Shown: positions 32,804 to 41,975 of the stretch, piece by piece
How the letters are laid out: the number at the start of each line of letters is the position of its first letter
Numbering within the stretch: the stretch's first letter is position 1
DNA from: Candidatus Pseudomonas phytovorans
GTDB taxonomy: Bacteria > Pseudomonadota > Gammaproteobacteria > Pseudomonadales > Pseudomonadaceae
DNA length: 64,000 nt
Direction of reading: 5' to 3'
Assembly (NCBI GenBank): GCA_029202525.1
Contig: CP119325.1
Span: 2,888,001-2,952,000 of the forward strand
Translations under genes and position numbers: made by a program
Notes under the pieces: model-generated
Database searches by the model: none
Told to the model about the DNA's origin: nothing
Seen by the model: the letters and a program-made list of their open reading frames with translations, nothing else

Positions 32804-34081
32804 TCACCCGCGGCTGGCCTCCAGGGCCTGGGCCAGGTCGGCGATGATGTCGTCGCTGTGCTCGATGCCGATCGACAGGCGCACCATGTCGCGCGGTACG
32901 CCGGCTTTCTCCAGTTCCTCGTCGTTGAGCTGGCGGTGGGTGGTGGAAGCGGGGTGGCAAGCCAGTGACTTGGCATCGCCGATGTTCACCAGGCGCACGA
33001 CAAGCTGCAACGCATCGATGAACCGCGCACCGGCCGCCTGGCCGCCCTTGATGCCGAACGACAGGATCGACGCCGGCTTGCCGCCGGTGTAGCGCTGGGC
33101 CAGTTCATGCTCGGGGTGGTCGGGCAGCCCGGCGTACTTCACCCAGGCCACCTGCGCGTGGGCTTGCAGGTAATCGGCGACTTTCAGCGCGTTCTCGGTG
33201 TGGCGCTCCATGCGCAGGGCCAGGGTTTCCAGGCCTTGCAGGATCAGGAAGGCGTTGAACGGCGACAGCGCAGCGCCGGTGTTGCGCAGCGGTACCACGC
33301 GGCAGCGGCCAATGAAGGCAGCGGGGCCGAAGGCTTCGGTGTAGGTGACGCCGTGGTAGGACGGGTCGGGGGTGTTGAGCAGGGCGAAACGTTCCTTGTT
33401 GTCGGCCCAGGGGAACGTGCCGGAGTCGATGACGATGCCGCCGATGCTGGTACCGTGGCCGCCGATGTACTTGGTCAGCGAGTGCACGACGATATCCGCG
33501 CCATGTTCGAACGGTCGGCACAGCACCGGGGTGGCCACGGTGTTGTCGACGATCAGCGGCACACCGTGGCGGTGTGCGGCCTCGGCCAACGCGGCGATAT
33601 CGACGATATTGCCGGCGGGGTTACCGATGGACTCGCAGAACACCGCCTTGGTGCGATCATCAATCAACGCTTCGAGGGCGGCAATGTCGTCATGGGCGGC
33701 GAAGCGGGTGTTGATGCCCATGCGAGGCAGGGTATGGGCCAGCAGGTTGTAGGTGCCGCCATACAGCTTGGCCACCGAGACAATGTTGTCGCCGGCCTCG
33801 GCAACGGTCTGGATGGCGTAGGTGATGGCCGCCATGCCCGAGGCCACCGCCAGCGCGCCAACCCCGCCTTCGAGGGCGGCCATGCGTTTTTCGAGCACAT
33901 CGTTGGTAGGGTTCATGATGCGCGAATAGATGTTGCCGGCCACCTTCAGGTCGAACAGGTCGGCGCCGTGCTGGGTGTCGTCGAAGGCGAAGGAAGTGGT
34001 CTGGTAAATCGGTACGGCCACTGCCTTGGTGGTCGGGTCAGGGCTGAAGCCTGCGTGGATGGCGAGCGTTTCCAGCTTCAT
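32804..34081 (-). CDS. metY: O-acetylhomoserine sulfhydrylase MetY
   Basis: This 425-residue PLP enzyme makes homocysteine from O-acetylhomoserine and sulfide. Signature segments are TLAIHAGFSPDPTTKAVAVP, YSRIMNPTNDVLEKR, and the PLP lysine K204 in HSLTKYIGGHG. The length equals the family norm. The start at 34081 gives the standard opening MKLETLAIHAG. The divergent Gly/His-rich mini-lipoprotein gene starts 223 bp upstream. Confidence 0.93.
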   Translation of the reverse strand: MKLETLAIHAGFSPDPTTKAVAVPIYQTTSFAFDDTQHGADLFDLKVAGNIYSRIMNPTNDVLEKRMAALEGGVGALAVASGMAAITYAIQTVAEAGDNIVSVAKLYGGTYNLLAHTLPRMGINTRFAAHDDIAALEALIDDRTKAVFCESIGNPAGNIVDIAALAEAAHRHGVPLIVDNTVATPVLCRPFEHGADIVVHSLTKYIGGHGTSIGGIVIDSGTFPWADNKERFALLNTPDPSYHGVTYTEAFGPAAFIGRCRVVPLRNTGAALSPFNAFLILQGLETLALRMERHTENALKVADYLQAHAQVAWVKYAGLPDHPEHELAQRYTGGKPASILSFGIKGGQAAGARFIDALQLVVRLVNIGDAKSLACHPASTTHRQLNDEELEKAGVPRDMVRLSIGIEHSDDIIADLAQALEASRG

Positions 34082-34304
34082 GCAATCGTTCCTTGAGCGT
34101 GGGGTGGAAGCGCTCGAGCATGCGGTGGCCGGTTGCAGCGGGTCAAGGATGTTTTGGTGGCGCCTTCTGAGCTGCGCTCCCTGCGCCTGCACCGACTGTA
34201 AAGTTATGCAAAGTTTCCCTGTGCCATCACCCCGCAGCTCTAGAATCCGCCCGCTGCCGAACCGGCCAACGGGGGCAGCAGATCTAGCCTTGTGGAGCGT
34301 TCCA

Positions 34305-34472
34305 ATGAAGTCGAAACACCTTTTCCGCGCAGCCTTGGTGGCGGCGCTGGTATCTGCCTTGTCGGGTTGCTGGATGTTCATGCCGCCGGGTGGTGGCGGT
34401 GGTCACGGTGGTGGTGGCCACGGGGGCGGCGGCGGTGGCTTTGGCGGCCATCAGGGCGGCGGCCCTCGCTGA
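34305..34472 (+). CDS. Mini-lipoprotein, glycine/histidine-rich
   Basis: This 55-residue protein starts MKSKHLFRAALVAALVSALS and has a lipobox SGC. The mature peptide begins CWMFMPPGG and is then almost entirely glycine with interspersed histidines and ends GGGPR. Four histidines in a flexible glycine chain suggest metal binding or a surface role, but this is inference. It is too short to assign a family. Confidence 0.55.
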   Translation: MKSKHLFRAALVAALVSALSGCWMFMPPGGGGGHGGGGHGGGGGGFGGHQGGGPR

Positions 34473-34551
34473 ACCGACCCGCGATGGAACGCACTGCCTC
34501 GGCCGGGCTGCAACAGTGCACCCGGCGCGGGCGCACGCCAACTGCTTGAAC

Positions 34552-35523
34552 TCATCCCGATCGCCCAAAGCGCTTGCGATACTCTGCCGGCGTAACCCCC
34601 ACATGCTTCACAAACGCCCGCCGCAATGTATCGGCATTGGCGAACCCGCACAGCGCAGCCACTTGTTTCGGCGCCTCTTGCCCAGCCTCCAGTCGCGCGC
34701 GTGCCGCGTTCACCCGTGCCAGTTCTACCCAGGCCGCCGGGGTCATGCCCACATCGTGCTGGAACACGCGCGCAAAATGCCTGGGGCTAAGCCCCACCCG
34801 TGCCGCCAGGCTGGCCACGCCGTGCTCAAGCGCAGGGTTGGCAGCCACATAACGTTGCAACCCCTGTAACGCCGAGCGCCCGACCGATGATGTGCCGCCC
34901 TGGCGGCTGAATTGCAATTGCCCGCCCGGCCGCTTGAAGTACATCACCAAATGGCCCGCCACCTGCCTGGCAATATCCCGCCCCAGGTCCTCTTCCACCA
35001 AAGCCAGTGCCAGGTCCAGCCCCGCTGTCACCCCGGCAGCGGTTCGCAACTTGCCGTCGTGCACCTGGATGGCGTCGGCATCCACGTGCACGCGTGGGTA
35101 ACGCTCGGCCAGCATTTCGGCCACAGCCCAATGCGTGGTGACTCGCCGGTTATCCAGCAGCCCGGCGGCTGCCAGGGCAAAGGCCCCGGTGCACACGGAG
35201 CCATAACGGCGGCAAGCGCTTGCCCGCTGCTGCAGCCAGTCGAGAATGCCGGGGCGCAGGTACTGGTCGGCGGCTTGCGGCGTACCCGCGATCAGCAGGG
35301 TATCGATGGCTGGCGGGTCTTCCCCGATCCAGCCATCGGCATACAGCCGCGTGCCGGAAGAACTCACTACCGGCCCCGGTTCGCAAGCCAGCAGCAGCAG
35401 GCGATAGGCGTCGTGGCCGAGTTGGCGGTTGGCCTCGGCGAACACATCCAGCGGGCCGCAGGCATCCAGCATCTGCACGCCGGGCATGGCCAGGATGGCG
35501 ATCGTGAGGGGGGGAGGGGGCAT
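34552..35523 (-). CDS. GlxA-family AraC-type transcriptional regulator
   Basis: This 323-residue protein joins an N-terminal DJ-1/PfpI-like domain (about 8-170, with CGPLDVFAEANRQLG and GSVCTGAFALAAAGLL) to a C-terminal AraC double helix-turn-helix (about 220-320; LAARVGLSPRHFARVFQHDVG and VAALCGFANADTLRRAF). Family members control catabolic or transporter genes in response to nitrogenous compounds. ATG at 35523 lies 5 bases after GGAG. It is divergent from the HD-domain hydrolase gene 131 bp away, its likely target. Confidence 0.9.
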   Translation of the reverse strand: MPPPPLTIAILAMPGVQMLDACGPLDVFAEANRQLGHDAYRLLLLACEPGPVVSSSGTRLYADGWIGEDPPAIDTLLIAGTPQAADQYLRPGILDWLQQRASACRRYGSVCTGAFALAAAGLLDNRRVTTHWAVAEMLAERYPRVHVDADAIQVHDGKLRTAAGVTAGLDLALALVEEDLGRDIARQVAGHLVMYFKRPGGQLQFSRQGGTSSVGRSALQGLQRYVAANPALEHGVASLAARVGLSPRHFARVFQHDVGMTPAAWVELARVNAARARLEAGQEAPKQVAALCGFANADTLRRAFVKHVGVTPAEYRKRFGRSG

Positions 35524-35654
35524 GGTGGCTCCGGGCATTTTGCGGCAAGTCTGTAATCCAATGACAATGGCAGTATCTGACGTTACAAGTCAATTGAGGA
35601 CGTGGGGGTGTGGTTGCAGACTGAACGCGTCACCAACCCACCCAAGGAGCGACC

Positions 35655-36296
35655 ATGTCCTCATCCATTGCCGGTATCCACCTGCCTGACAGCGCCATGG
35701 CTCGGGAAATCACCGAGCTTGTCCGCGAAACGGCTTCCCCTTTGCTGTTCCACCATTCCAGCCGGGTGTTCTACTTCGCGGCGCTTGCCGGCCAGCGGCT
35801 GGGGCTGCGCTACGACAGTGAACTGTTGTACGCGGGCTGCATGTTCCACGACATGGGGCTGACCCATGAGCACAGCAGCGAGTGCTGCCGCTTTGAAGTG
35901 GATGGCGCCAACGTGGCGCGTGATTTTCTCCAGCGTCATGGTGTGGATGAACGTGATGTCGAGCGTGTATGGACGGCGATCGCGCTGCACACCACGCCGG
36001 GCATTCCGGAACATATGCACCCGTTGATTGCCTTGGTCACAGCGGGTGTGGAGACCGATGTGCTGGGCTTGCATCACGAGGGGTTGGGCATTACTGCGCG
36101 GGATGCCGTGGTCCAGGCGCACCCGCGCGGGGAACACTTCAAGGAGGCGATTATCCAGGCGTTCTATAACGGCATACGGCACAAGCCGCAAACCACGTTT
36201 GGCAATGTGAAGGCGGATGTGATTGCCGACAAGGAGCCGGCATTCCGGCCCGGGAACTTCTGCAGCGTCATTCGCCAGTCTTGCTGGGCCAGTTGA
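35655..36296 (+). CDS. HD-domain phosphohydrolase-like protein
   Basis: This 213-residue protein has HH at 33-34 in LFHHSSRVFYFA and the HD doublet at 65-66 (AGCMFHDMG), then HTTPG and a later D in TAGVETD, all in HD-superfamily order. Similar HD proteins act on nitriles, cyanamide or nucleotides; the substrate here is unknown. It is divergent from a GlxA-type regulator. SD-like AAGGAG lies upstream of ATG 35655. Confidence 0.8.
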   Translation: MSSSIAGIHLPDSAMAREITELVRETASPLLFHHSSRVFYFAALAGQRLGLRYDSELLYAGCMFHDMGLTHEHSSECCRFEVDGANVARDFLQRHGVDERDVERVWTAIALHTTPGIPEHMHPLIALVTAGVETDVLGLHHEGLGITARDAVVQAHPRGEHFKEAIIQAFYNGIRHKPQTTFGNVKADVIADKEPAFRPGNFCSVIRQSCWAS

Positions 36297-36329
36297 GTGG
36301 TGATGTACCTGTCAGCCCTGATGCGGTCT

Positions 36330-36416
36330 CTGTGGGAGCGGGCGTGCCCGCGAACACCGGCGCAGCCGGTGCCATGCACCGCGTTGGAGCTTTCGCGGGC
36401 GCGCCCGCTCCCACAG
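36330..36416. repeat. Paired REP element
   Basis: Arms of 25 bp at 36330-36354 and 36392-36416 are reverse complements with one mismatch and start CTGTGGGAGCGGGCGTGCCC. It lies between the HD-domain gene and the convergent SDR gene and may also act as a terminator. A related pair lies at 57362-57448. Confidence 0.85.
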
Positions 36417-36486
36417 GGTACGCGGAGCGTCCAACATCAGTTCTCTGCGTGACAACGTGGGCAATCTCTCACAGGGGGCTATGCGT

Positions 36487-37257
36487 TTACCAGGCTATCC
36501 GCTCGCCATCCCAACCCCAGAAGCTACCACTCTCAGCAGGCCCAAGCCGTCCCAGCAGATCGATAACACACTGCGCAGCAAACGCCGGCTCAAACAGCTT
36601 CCCCTCCGGTACGTTCCCTTGAAACGGCCGCGACAGCTCGGTATCGGTGGTTCCCGGATGCAGCGCCAACACAGTCATGGCCGGGTTCAGGCGTTTCAGT
36701 TCGATGCTTGCCGTGTGCAGCAACTGGTTCAGCGCCGCCTTGCTCGCGCGATAGCTGTACCAGCCACCCAGTCGGTTGTCGCCGATCGAACCGACCCTGG
36801 CCGACAGCGCTGCAAACGTGGCGGGCTGTTTGCGCAGCAGTGGCATCAGGTGCTTGAGCAACAGGATCGGCGCGAATGCATTGGTGGCGAAGCTGGCTTG
36901 CAGGGCGGTGAGGTTCAGTTGAGCCAGCGACTTCTCGGCTTTGCTGCCCTCCTGATGGAGGATACCGAGTGTGCTGATGACCAGATGAAGGTGCATGCAG
37001 GCAATGCCCACCTCGCTGGCAAGCGCAGCCAGCGCCAGTTCGTCGCGAGCATCGCAGTCCAGCAGTACCACGCGTTCGCCATGTGCCTGGGCAAGGGCAA
37101 GCAGCCCGTCAGCGGTGCTGGCGTGCCGCGACACAGCCCAGACTCGGCTTACATCATCGCGGGCCAGTAACGCCGTACACAGTGCCAGGCCGATGCCTCG
37201 GCTTGCGCCGCATACCAATACGCAGGCTTTGTCAGATAATCCGGGGATCAGGCTCAT
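36487..37257 (-). CDS. SDR-family oxidoreductase, CsgA-like
   Basis: This 256-residue dehydrogenase has the NAD(P) motif VLVCGASRGIGLAL and the catalytic YSYRASKAALNQLL. The segments resemble the CsgA/C-factor subgroup of SDRs. It begins 34 bp after the stop of the TonB receptor on the same strand, so it may be the last gene of the amine-oxidase cluster. The substrate is unknown. Confidence 0.82.
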   Translation of the reverse strand: MSLIPGLSDKACVLVCGASRGIGLALCTALLARDDVSRVWAVSRHASTADGLLALAQAHGERVVLLDCDARDELALAALASEVGIACMHLHLVISTLGILHQEGSKAEKSLAQLNLTALQASFATNAFAPILLLKHLMPLLRKQPATFAALSARVGSIGDNRLGGWYSYRASKAALNQLLHTASIELKRLNPAMTVLALHPGTTDTELSRPFQGNVPEGKLFEPAFAAQCVIDLLGRLGPAESGSFWGWDGERIAW

Positions 37258-37291
37258 AAGGTATGCCTATTGTGGGAGCCTGGGTTGCACA

Positions 37292-39736
37292 TCAGAAATT
37301 GTAGGTCAGCCGGGTAAAGTAGTAACCCCCGGTAAAACCATAAGGCGAATACGCCCCATACCCCTTGGTCATGGTCTTGCTGCTGGGGTTCTGCCGTTCC
37401 GGATAAACATCAAACAGGTTCTGCGCCCCCACAGCCAGGTTAAGGTCTTTGGTCAGCTGATACCCCACGTCGATGTCGGTGATCCAGCGCGCCTTGTACT
37501 CACGGTCCAGGCTGCGGTCGGTCGCCGAGTTCACTTCGCGCCAAGAGCCGTAGCGGGTCAGGGTCAGGTTGCTGGTCCAGCGGTCGCGCTGCCAGTTGGC
37601 GCCGAGAATCAACTTGGTGTGCGGCTGCACTTCCGTGAGGAAGTTGCGCGCCTGGCGGTCCATCAGGTTGTAGTCGGTTCCCTGGATATTGACGTTCTCC
37701 TTGTAGCTCAGGATCTGCGTCTGGTTCCAGTTGAAGGCGGCTGTCCATTTCAGTTGCCCCCAGTTGCCCAGGTTCTGGTCGAAATTGCCGACCAGGTCCA
37801 GGCCCTTGGTGCGGGTATTGGCGCCGTTGGTGAAGTAGCGCCCGCCAGAGGTGGAGTCGATACCGTTGTCCAGCAACGCCTGGGTCACTTCGTCGCCCAG
37901 CAGGGTACCGGTGAGGGTGATGCGGTCGCGCACGTTGATCACGTAAGCATCTGCGGTAAACGACAGCTGCGGGGCAGGCTGGTAGGTCAGGCCCAGGCTG
38001 TAGTTGGTCGAGCGCTCGGGCTTGAGTGCGCTGGCGCCCAATGCCTTGGCGGCCGCCGAGTCCACCGGCAGTACGCCATAGTTGATCGATTGGTACACGC
38101 CATTGACGACGCCGTAGGTGGTCGAGCGGGCGCTGAACAGGCTGTTGGCCAGCGACGGGGCACGAAAGCCGTTGCTGACCGTGGCGCGTACGGCCAGCTC
38201 GGGGGTGAAGTCGTAGCGGGTGGTCAGCTTGCCGCTGCGGGTGGCGCCCACCCCGCGGTTGTAGTGTTCGTAGCGCAGTGCGCTGCCCAGGTACCACTGC
38301 GGCAGCGGGTTGAAGCCGACGTCGATGTAGCTGGCCACGCTGTTGCGGCTGGTGCTGGTGGCTTCGTCAGGCGAAATGCCGTTGGTGACCTGTGCACCGG
38401 ATGCGGCGCAATCGCCGGGCGCACGGCAGTAGCCGCCGTTGGCCCACGAGGCCCAGTCGCCTTCGCGCACCTGGTAGGTATCACGGCGGTGCTCCAGGCC
38501 CCAGGACAGGTCAAGTGGCTTGTCCAGCCCGATGTCGAAGCTGCGCTGCAGGTCCAGGTTGCTGGTCAGCTGCGTGGCAATCCAGGTGCCCGATTCAAAA
38601 TGGTTGGGCGTGGCTTCGCCCAGCGATGCATTCTGGTTGTGCGTGGTGCCCTGCAGCGCCTCGTTGCGCCCGTAGGTGCTGGACAGGTCCCAGGCCCATT
38701 CACCGGCATTGCCCTTGGCGCCGAAGGCCCCTTGTACATCATCTTCCTCGATGTACCAGGTGGGCGTGTAGCCGCTTGGGTAACCGTTAGGGCCGGTGGT
38801 GATGGTGTTGGTGATGGTCGGCAGGCGGAAGTTCTGGCCCTGCTCGGCCTTGCGATGCGAATACGTGGTGAAGGAATACAAGGTCAGGTCGTCGCTTACC
38901 GGCAACTCGGCGTTGTAGCCCAGGGTCAGCAGGTTGATCTTCGGTGTGCCATAGCCGCCGTAGGTGGACTTGCCGGCCTTGTCTAAGGCTTCGGCGTAGC
39001 TGTAGCCGTTGGCGCTGGCCTTGTTGTCGTCGTTCTGGCTGCGCGCATCCAGGGCCAGTTGCACGATGCCGCTGTCACCGATTTCGAAGCCTTTGTTCAA
39101 GCTTTGCTGCACGGTCTGCTTCTTGCCGTCGTAACCCTGGCCTGCGTTGGTCACCGAGGTACCGGAAGCGTCGGCCTTGAGGATCACGTTGATCACCCCG
39201 GCGATGGCGTCGGAGCCATACTGGGCCGCCGCGCCATCGCGCAGCACCTCGACGTGGTCGATGAGACTGATGGGGATCAGGTCAAGGTCGGTGGGCGCGG
39301 CGCCCGCATGGATGCCGCTGATGTTCAGGGTGGCGCTGGTATGGCGGCGCTTGCCGTTCACCAGCACCAGCACCTGGGCCGCGTTCAACCCGCGCAGGCT
39401 GGGCGCACGGGCCATGCCGCTGGCATCCCAGCCGGTTTTTTCCGGCAGGGTGAAGGACGGCACGCTGGCGCTAAGGGCTTCCATCAGGCCGGGTTTGCCG
39501 GTTTGCTGCAGTTGTTTGGCGCTGATCACATCGATCGGCACCGGGCTTGTGGTGACCGTGCGTTTTTCCGAGCCGCGGTTGCCGGTGACGATCACGGTGC
39601 CCAGCTGTGCCGGGTCGGTGGCCTGGGCAGTGCTTTCGGCGAATACAGCAGGCGCGGCCAGGCCGCTGGCGCCAAGGGCCATGGTCAGCAGGGCGGGTTG
39701 CAGGCGTGGGCTGGGCAGTTTCAAGGCGTGAAGCAT
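37292..39736 (-). CDS. TonB-dependent receptor (second of cluster)
   Basis: This 814-residue receptor has a signal peptide ending near VFAES and a plug with AQLGTVIVTGNRGSEKRTVTTS and IDHVEVLRDGAAAQYGSDAIAG. The barrel ends in YNF. The plug sequence (VEVLRDGAAAQYGSDAIAGVIN) is of the class that imports organic nutrients in many proteobacteria, not a clear siderophore type. It is 98 bp downstream of RidA on the same strand. Confidence 0.88.
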   Translation of the reverse strand: MLHALKLPSPRLQPALLTMALGASGLAAPAVFAESTAQATDPAQLGTVIVTGNRGSEKRTVTTSPVPIDVISAKQLQQTGKPGLMEALSASVPSFTLPEKTGWDASGMARAPSLRGLNAAQVLVLVNGKRRHTSATLNISGIHAGAAPTDLDLIPISLIDHVEVLRDGAAAQYGSDAIAGVINVILKADASGTSVTNAGQGYDGKKQTVQQSLNKGFEIGDSGIVQLALDARSQNDDNKASANGYSYAEALDKAGKSTYGGYGTPKINLLTLGYNAELPVSDDLTLYSFTTYSHRKAEQGQNFRLPTITNTITTGPNGYPSGYTPTWYIEEDDVQGAFGAKGNAGEWAWDLSSTYGRNEALQGTTHNQNASLGEATPNHFESGTWIATQLTSNLDLQRSFDIGLDKPLDLSWGLEHRRDTYQVREGDWASWANGGYCRAPGDCAASGAQVTNGISPDEATSTSRNSVASYIDVGFNPLPQWYLGSALRYEHYNRGVGATRSGKLTTRYDFTPELAVRATVSNGFRAPSLANSLFSARSTTYGVVNGVYQSINYGVLPVDSAAAKALGASALKPERSTNYSLGLTYQPAPQLSFTADAYVINVRDRITLTGTLLGDEVTQALLDNGIDSTSGGRYFTNGANTRTKGLDLVGNFDQNLGNWGQLKWTAAFNWNQTQILSYKENVNIQGTDYNLMDRQARNFLTEVQPHTKLILGANWQRDRWTSNLTLTRYGSWREVNSATDRSLDREYKARWITDIDVGYQLTKDLNLAVGAQNLFDVYPERQNPSSKTMTKGYGAYSPYGFTGGYYFTRLTYNF

Positions 39737-39834
39737 GTTCGCTCTCCATGAGCGCTGTCGAACAGCGGGTGCACAGGGGCCGCCCGCCGGGTGGCCCGGC
39801 AGGCAAGCAGTAGGGGGAATGGCTTAAGGGCGTA

Positions 39835-40332
39835 TCAGGGCGCTTTTGCAGCGACCGCTTCGATCTCGACCAGGGCGCCCGGCAGGGGCAGGGCCACCAC
39901 CTGCACGGCGGTGCGGGTTGGTTTTTTCGGTTGCTCGGCGGTGGCGAAGAATTCGGTGTAGGCGGCTTGCAGCCCGGCAAAATCCAGCTTGCCTTCGGTG
40001 GCCGGGTCACCTACCAGAAACACCCGCAGTTGTACGATGTCACCCAGGCCCAAGCCCTGGCTTTGCAGGGCCGCCTGGATCTTTTTCAGTACCGAGCGGG
40101 TTTGTGTTTCGGTATTGCCATAGGCGGCAATGGTCTGCGCTGGCGCGTTGGGGTCGGCGACGTCCGGCAGCGTGCCGCTGACGAAGGTCAGCGAGGTTCC
40201 GGCCGGTACGGTGACCAGTTGCGAAATGGGGAACTTCGAGCCTGGCGGGTCGACACGTTTGATGGTGTCGGCCTGGGCGGTAATTGCAGACAGTGACATG
40301 AAGGCTCCAAGCAGCAGGGCAGGTGTGTTCAT
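39835..40332 (-). CDS. Exported RidA-family imine deaminase
   Basis: This 165-residue protein starts MNTPALLLGAFMSLSAITAQA, a Sec signal peptide, which is unusual since most RidA proteins are cytosolic. The RidA core follows: VSGTLPDVADPNAPAQTI, VQLRVFLVGD and the active arginine in PTRTAVQVVALPLPGALVEIEA with the family glutamates. RidA hydrolyses reactive enamine/imine products to keto acids plus ammonia. It begins 16 bp after the amine oxidase stop, so the two are co-transcribed, and its location matches the Tat-exported oxidase. Trimer formation is expected from the family. Confidence 0.88.
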   Translation of the reverse strand: MNTPALLLGAFMSLSAITAQADTIKRVDPPGSKFPISQLVTVPAGTSLTFVSGTLPDVADPNAPAQTIAAYGNTETQTRSVLKKIQAALQSQGLGLGDIVQLRVFLVGDPATEGKLDFAGLQAAYTEFFATAEQPKKPTRTAVQVVALPLPGALVEIEAVAAKAP

Positions 40333-40348
40333 CAGAGGGCTTCCTTGT

Positions 40349-41929
40349 TCAGGCGGCGACGCCGCGTTGCTGTTGCAGGGCGTGCCGGGCGATCTGCCCG
40401 ACCACATGGCGGGCCGAGTCCGCCGCACTGTTCTGCCAGATGCCCACCCCGCCATGGGCCAGTGCATCGCTGGCCAGCCAGGTGCGGCCCTGGGGCAGGT
40501 TGAGGTGCGAGTAACCGGGTTCAGCCAGCACGTCGTGGACAATCCACGGGCTTTCGCTGAACGGTACCTTGGACCAGTTGACCGCCACCCCGCGCTGCAG
40601 CTTGCCGGCATGGCCCGGGTGCAGCGACTCCACGGCCTGGCGCGACGACGCCAGTTGCTGCTCTGTCGAACGCGTGGCAAATGTGCGCGCCACTTCGCCG
40701 GTGTTGTAGGTGCCCACCAGGATGCCCTGGGCGCTGTTCAGGTGGTCGCTGGGGTACCACAGCAGCCGCGCTTCGTGGTTGATGTAGGAGAGCCCGCCAT
40801 AAATCTGGAACTCGCTTTCCCAGAACCGCGGTGCCTGCCACGCCACTTTGTTGGCCAGGTCCGGCTTGGCCTGGGCGATGGCTGCCTGGGTGGTTTTGCC
40901 AAAGTTGTGGTCGACACGGGCCAGCAGGGGCAGGGGGATGGTGACGATGGCATAGTCGGCGGTTTCTACCTGAGTCTTGCCGCTGCGCCGGTCCCGCCAG
41001 GTGACCTGGCTACTGTTTTCCCCGGTGCGGATCGCCTGCACTTCGGCGTGCAGTTGCACCTTGTCCTGCACCTTGGCGTACAGGGCCTTGGCAATCTGGT
41101 CCATGCCGCCTACCGGCTGGAACATGGTGGCGGAAAACTCCGGGATTTCATCGAACACCAGCGGCAGCATCAGGTTGGGGTTGAGCAGTTGCTTGAGTGC
41201 CACTGGCTGGCGCTGGATCGGTGTCTGGTCGCCCGCCCCGGCGAAGCGGGTGTAGCCGGCGCGGACCGAGCCCTTGTAGTGGCGCTGCTCGTCGAGGTCG
41301 CCGTACACCTTGAGAAAGTCCAGCAAGGCGTTCTGGTCGCCAGTGTCCAGTTCTTTGTCCAGCGCTTTGCCGCTGATGCTGCGCGACAGCAGTTCGCTGA
41401 GGTGCCCACGGGTGTCATTCACCGCCTGGCGCAGCAGCAACGGTGGCTGGGCGAGGTCCGGTTGGGCGAGGGCGTTGCGGCTGCTGTTGACCAGCACTTC
41501 CAGCGGCACGCCCAGCTCGCGGCAGTAGCCGAGGATGGTCAGGTGGTGGCTGGGCAGGCGTGCGGGGCCGGCATTGAAGTAGTGGCCGTTGTCGAAACGG
41601 ACCTGCTGGCGGCTGCCGTCATTGTGCAGTACCTCGTCACCGTTGCGCAGCGTCCAGGCGCGCCCGCCGATTCGCTCGCGAGCTTCCAGCACGCGTACAT
41701 CAAAACCGGCTTTGCCAAGTTCATAGGCCGCCACCAGGCCGCTGATGCCAGCGCCCACCACCAGCACGCGCTTGCCGTTGCCGGACGTGGCCGGAAGGCC
41801 CAGGGGCTCGAAGGTGCTGGCCGTGGCGGCAGTGGGCAACAGGCCCAGGGCGGACAGGCTGCCAAGTGCGGCGCCGTAGCTGCCAGCGGCCATCAGGTGG
41901 GCAATAAGGTCTCTACGGGTCAAGCCCAT
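40349..41929 (-). CDS. Tat-exported FAD amine oxidase
   Basis: This 526-residue flavoprotein starts MGLTRRDLIAHLMAAGSYGA, a twin-arginine signal with RR at 5-6 and a hydrophobic stretch to TAATAS. FAD binding is shown by VVGAGISGLVAAYELG at about 58-72 and ERIGGRAW. The C-terminal motif is TWLASDALAHGGVGIWQNS, as in flavin amine oxidases. It should oxidise an amine or amino acid to an imine plus H2O2 in the periplasm. The substrate is unknown; the LAAO/tryptophan monooxygenase branch is possible. SD AGGAG precedes ATG 41929. Neighbours are a receptor upstream and RidA downstream. Confidence 0.88.
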   Translation of the reverse strand: MGLTRRDLIAHLMAAGSYGAALGSLSALGLLPTAATASTFEPLGLPATSGNGKRVLVVGAGISGLVAAYELGKAGFDVRVLEARERIGGRAWTLRNGDEVLHNDGSRQQVRFDNGHYFNAGPARLPSHHLTILGYCRELGVPLEVLVNSSRNALAQPDLAQPPLLLRQAVNDTRGHLSELLSRSISGKALDKELDTGDQNALLDFLKVYGDLDEQRHYKGSVRAGYTRFAGAGDQTPIQRQPVALKQLLNPNLMLPLVFDEIPEFSATMFQPVGGMDQIAKALYAKVQDKVQLHAEVQAIRTGENSSQVTWRDRRSGKTQVETADYAIVTIPLPLLARVDHNFGKTTQAAIAQAKPDLANKVAWQAPRFWESEFQIYGGLSYINHEARLLWYPSDHLNSAQGILVGTYNTGEVARTFATRSTEQQLASSRQAVESLHPGHAGKLQRGVAVNWSKVPFSESPWIVHDVLAEPGYSHLNLPQGRTWLASDALAHGGVGIWQNSAADSARHVVGQIARHALQQQRGVAA

Positions 41930-41975
41930 GGTGTGTTCTCCTTGCAAGTGGGGAGTGAGTCCGTTCAGTGCGGCG

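Noticed and set aside
34026..34304. Extended N-terminus for the mini-lipoprotein
   Set aside because: It is antisense to the 5' end of metY and has no signal; the ATG at 34305 gives a clean lipoprotein signal.
36330..36416. Candidate attachment site or IS end
   Set aside because: The arms and core match the Pseudomonas REP class and no transposase or integrase is nearby.
36995..38986. 663-codon plus-strand open frame
   Set aside because: It is antisense to the SDR and TonB receptor genes, with no family motif and an Arg/Gly/Val-rich composition.
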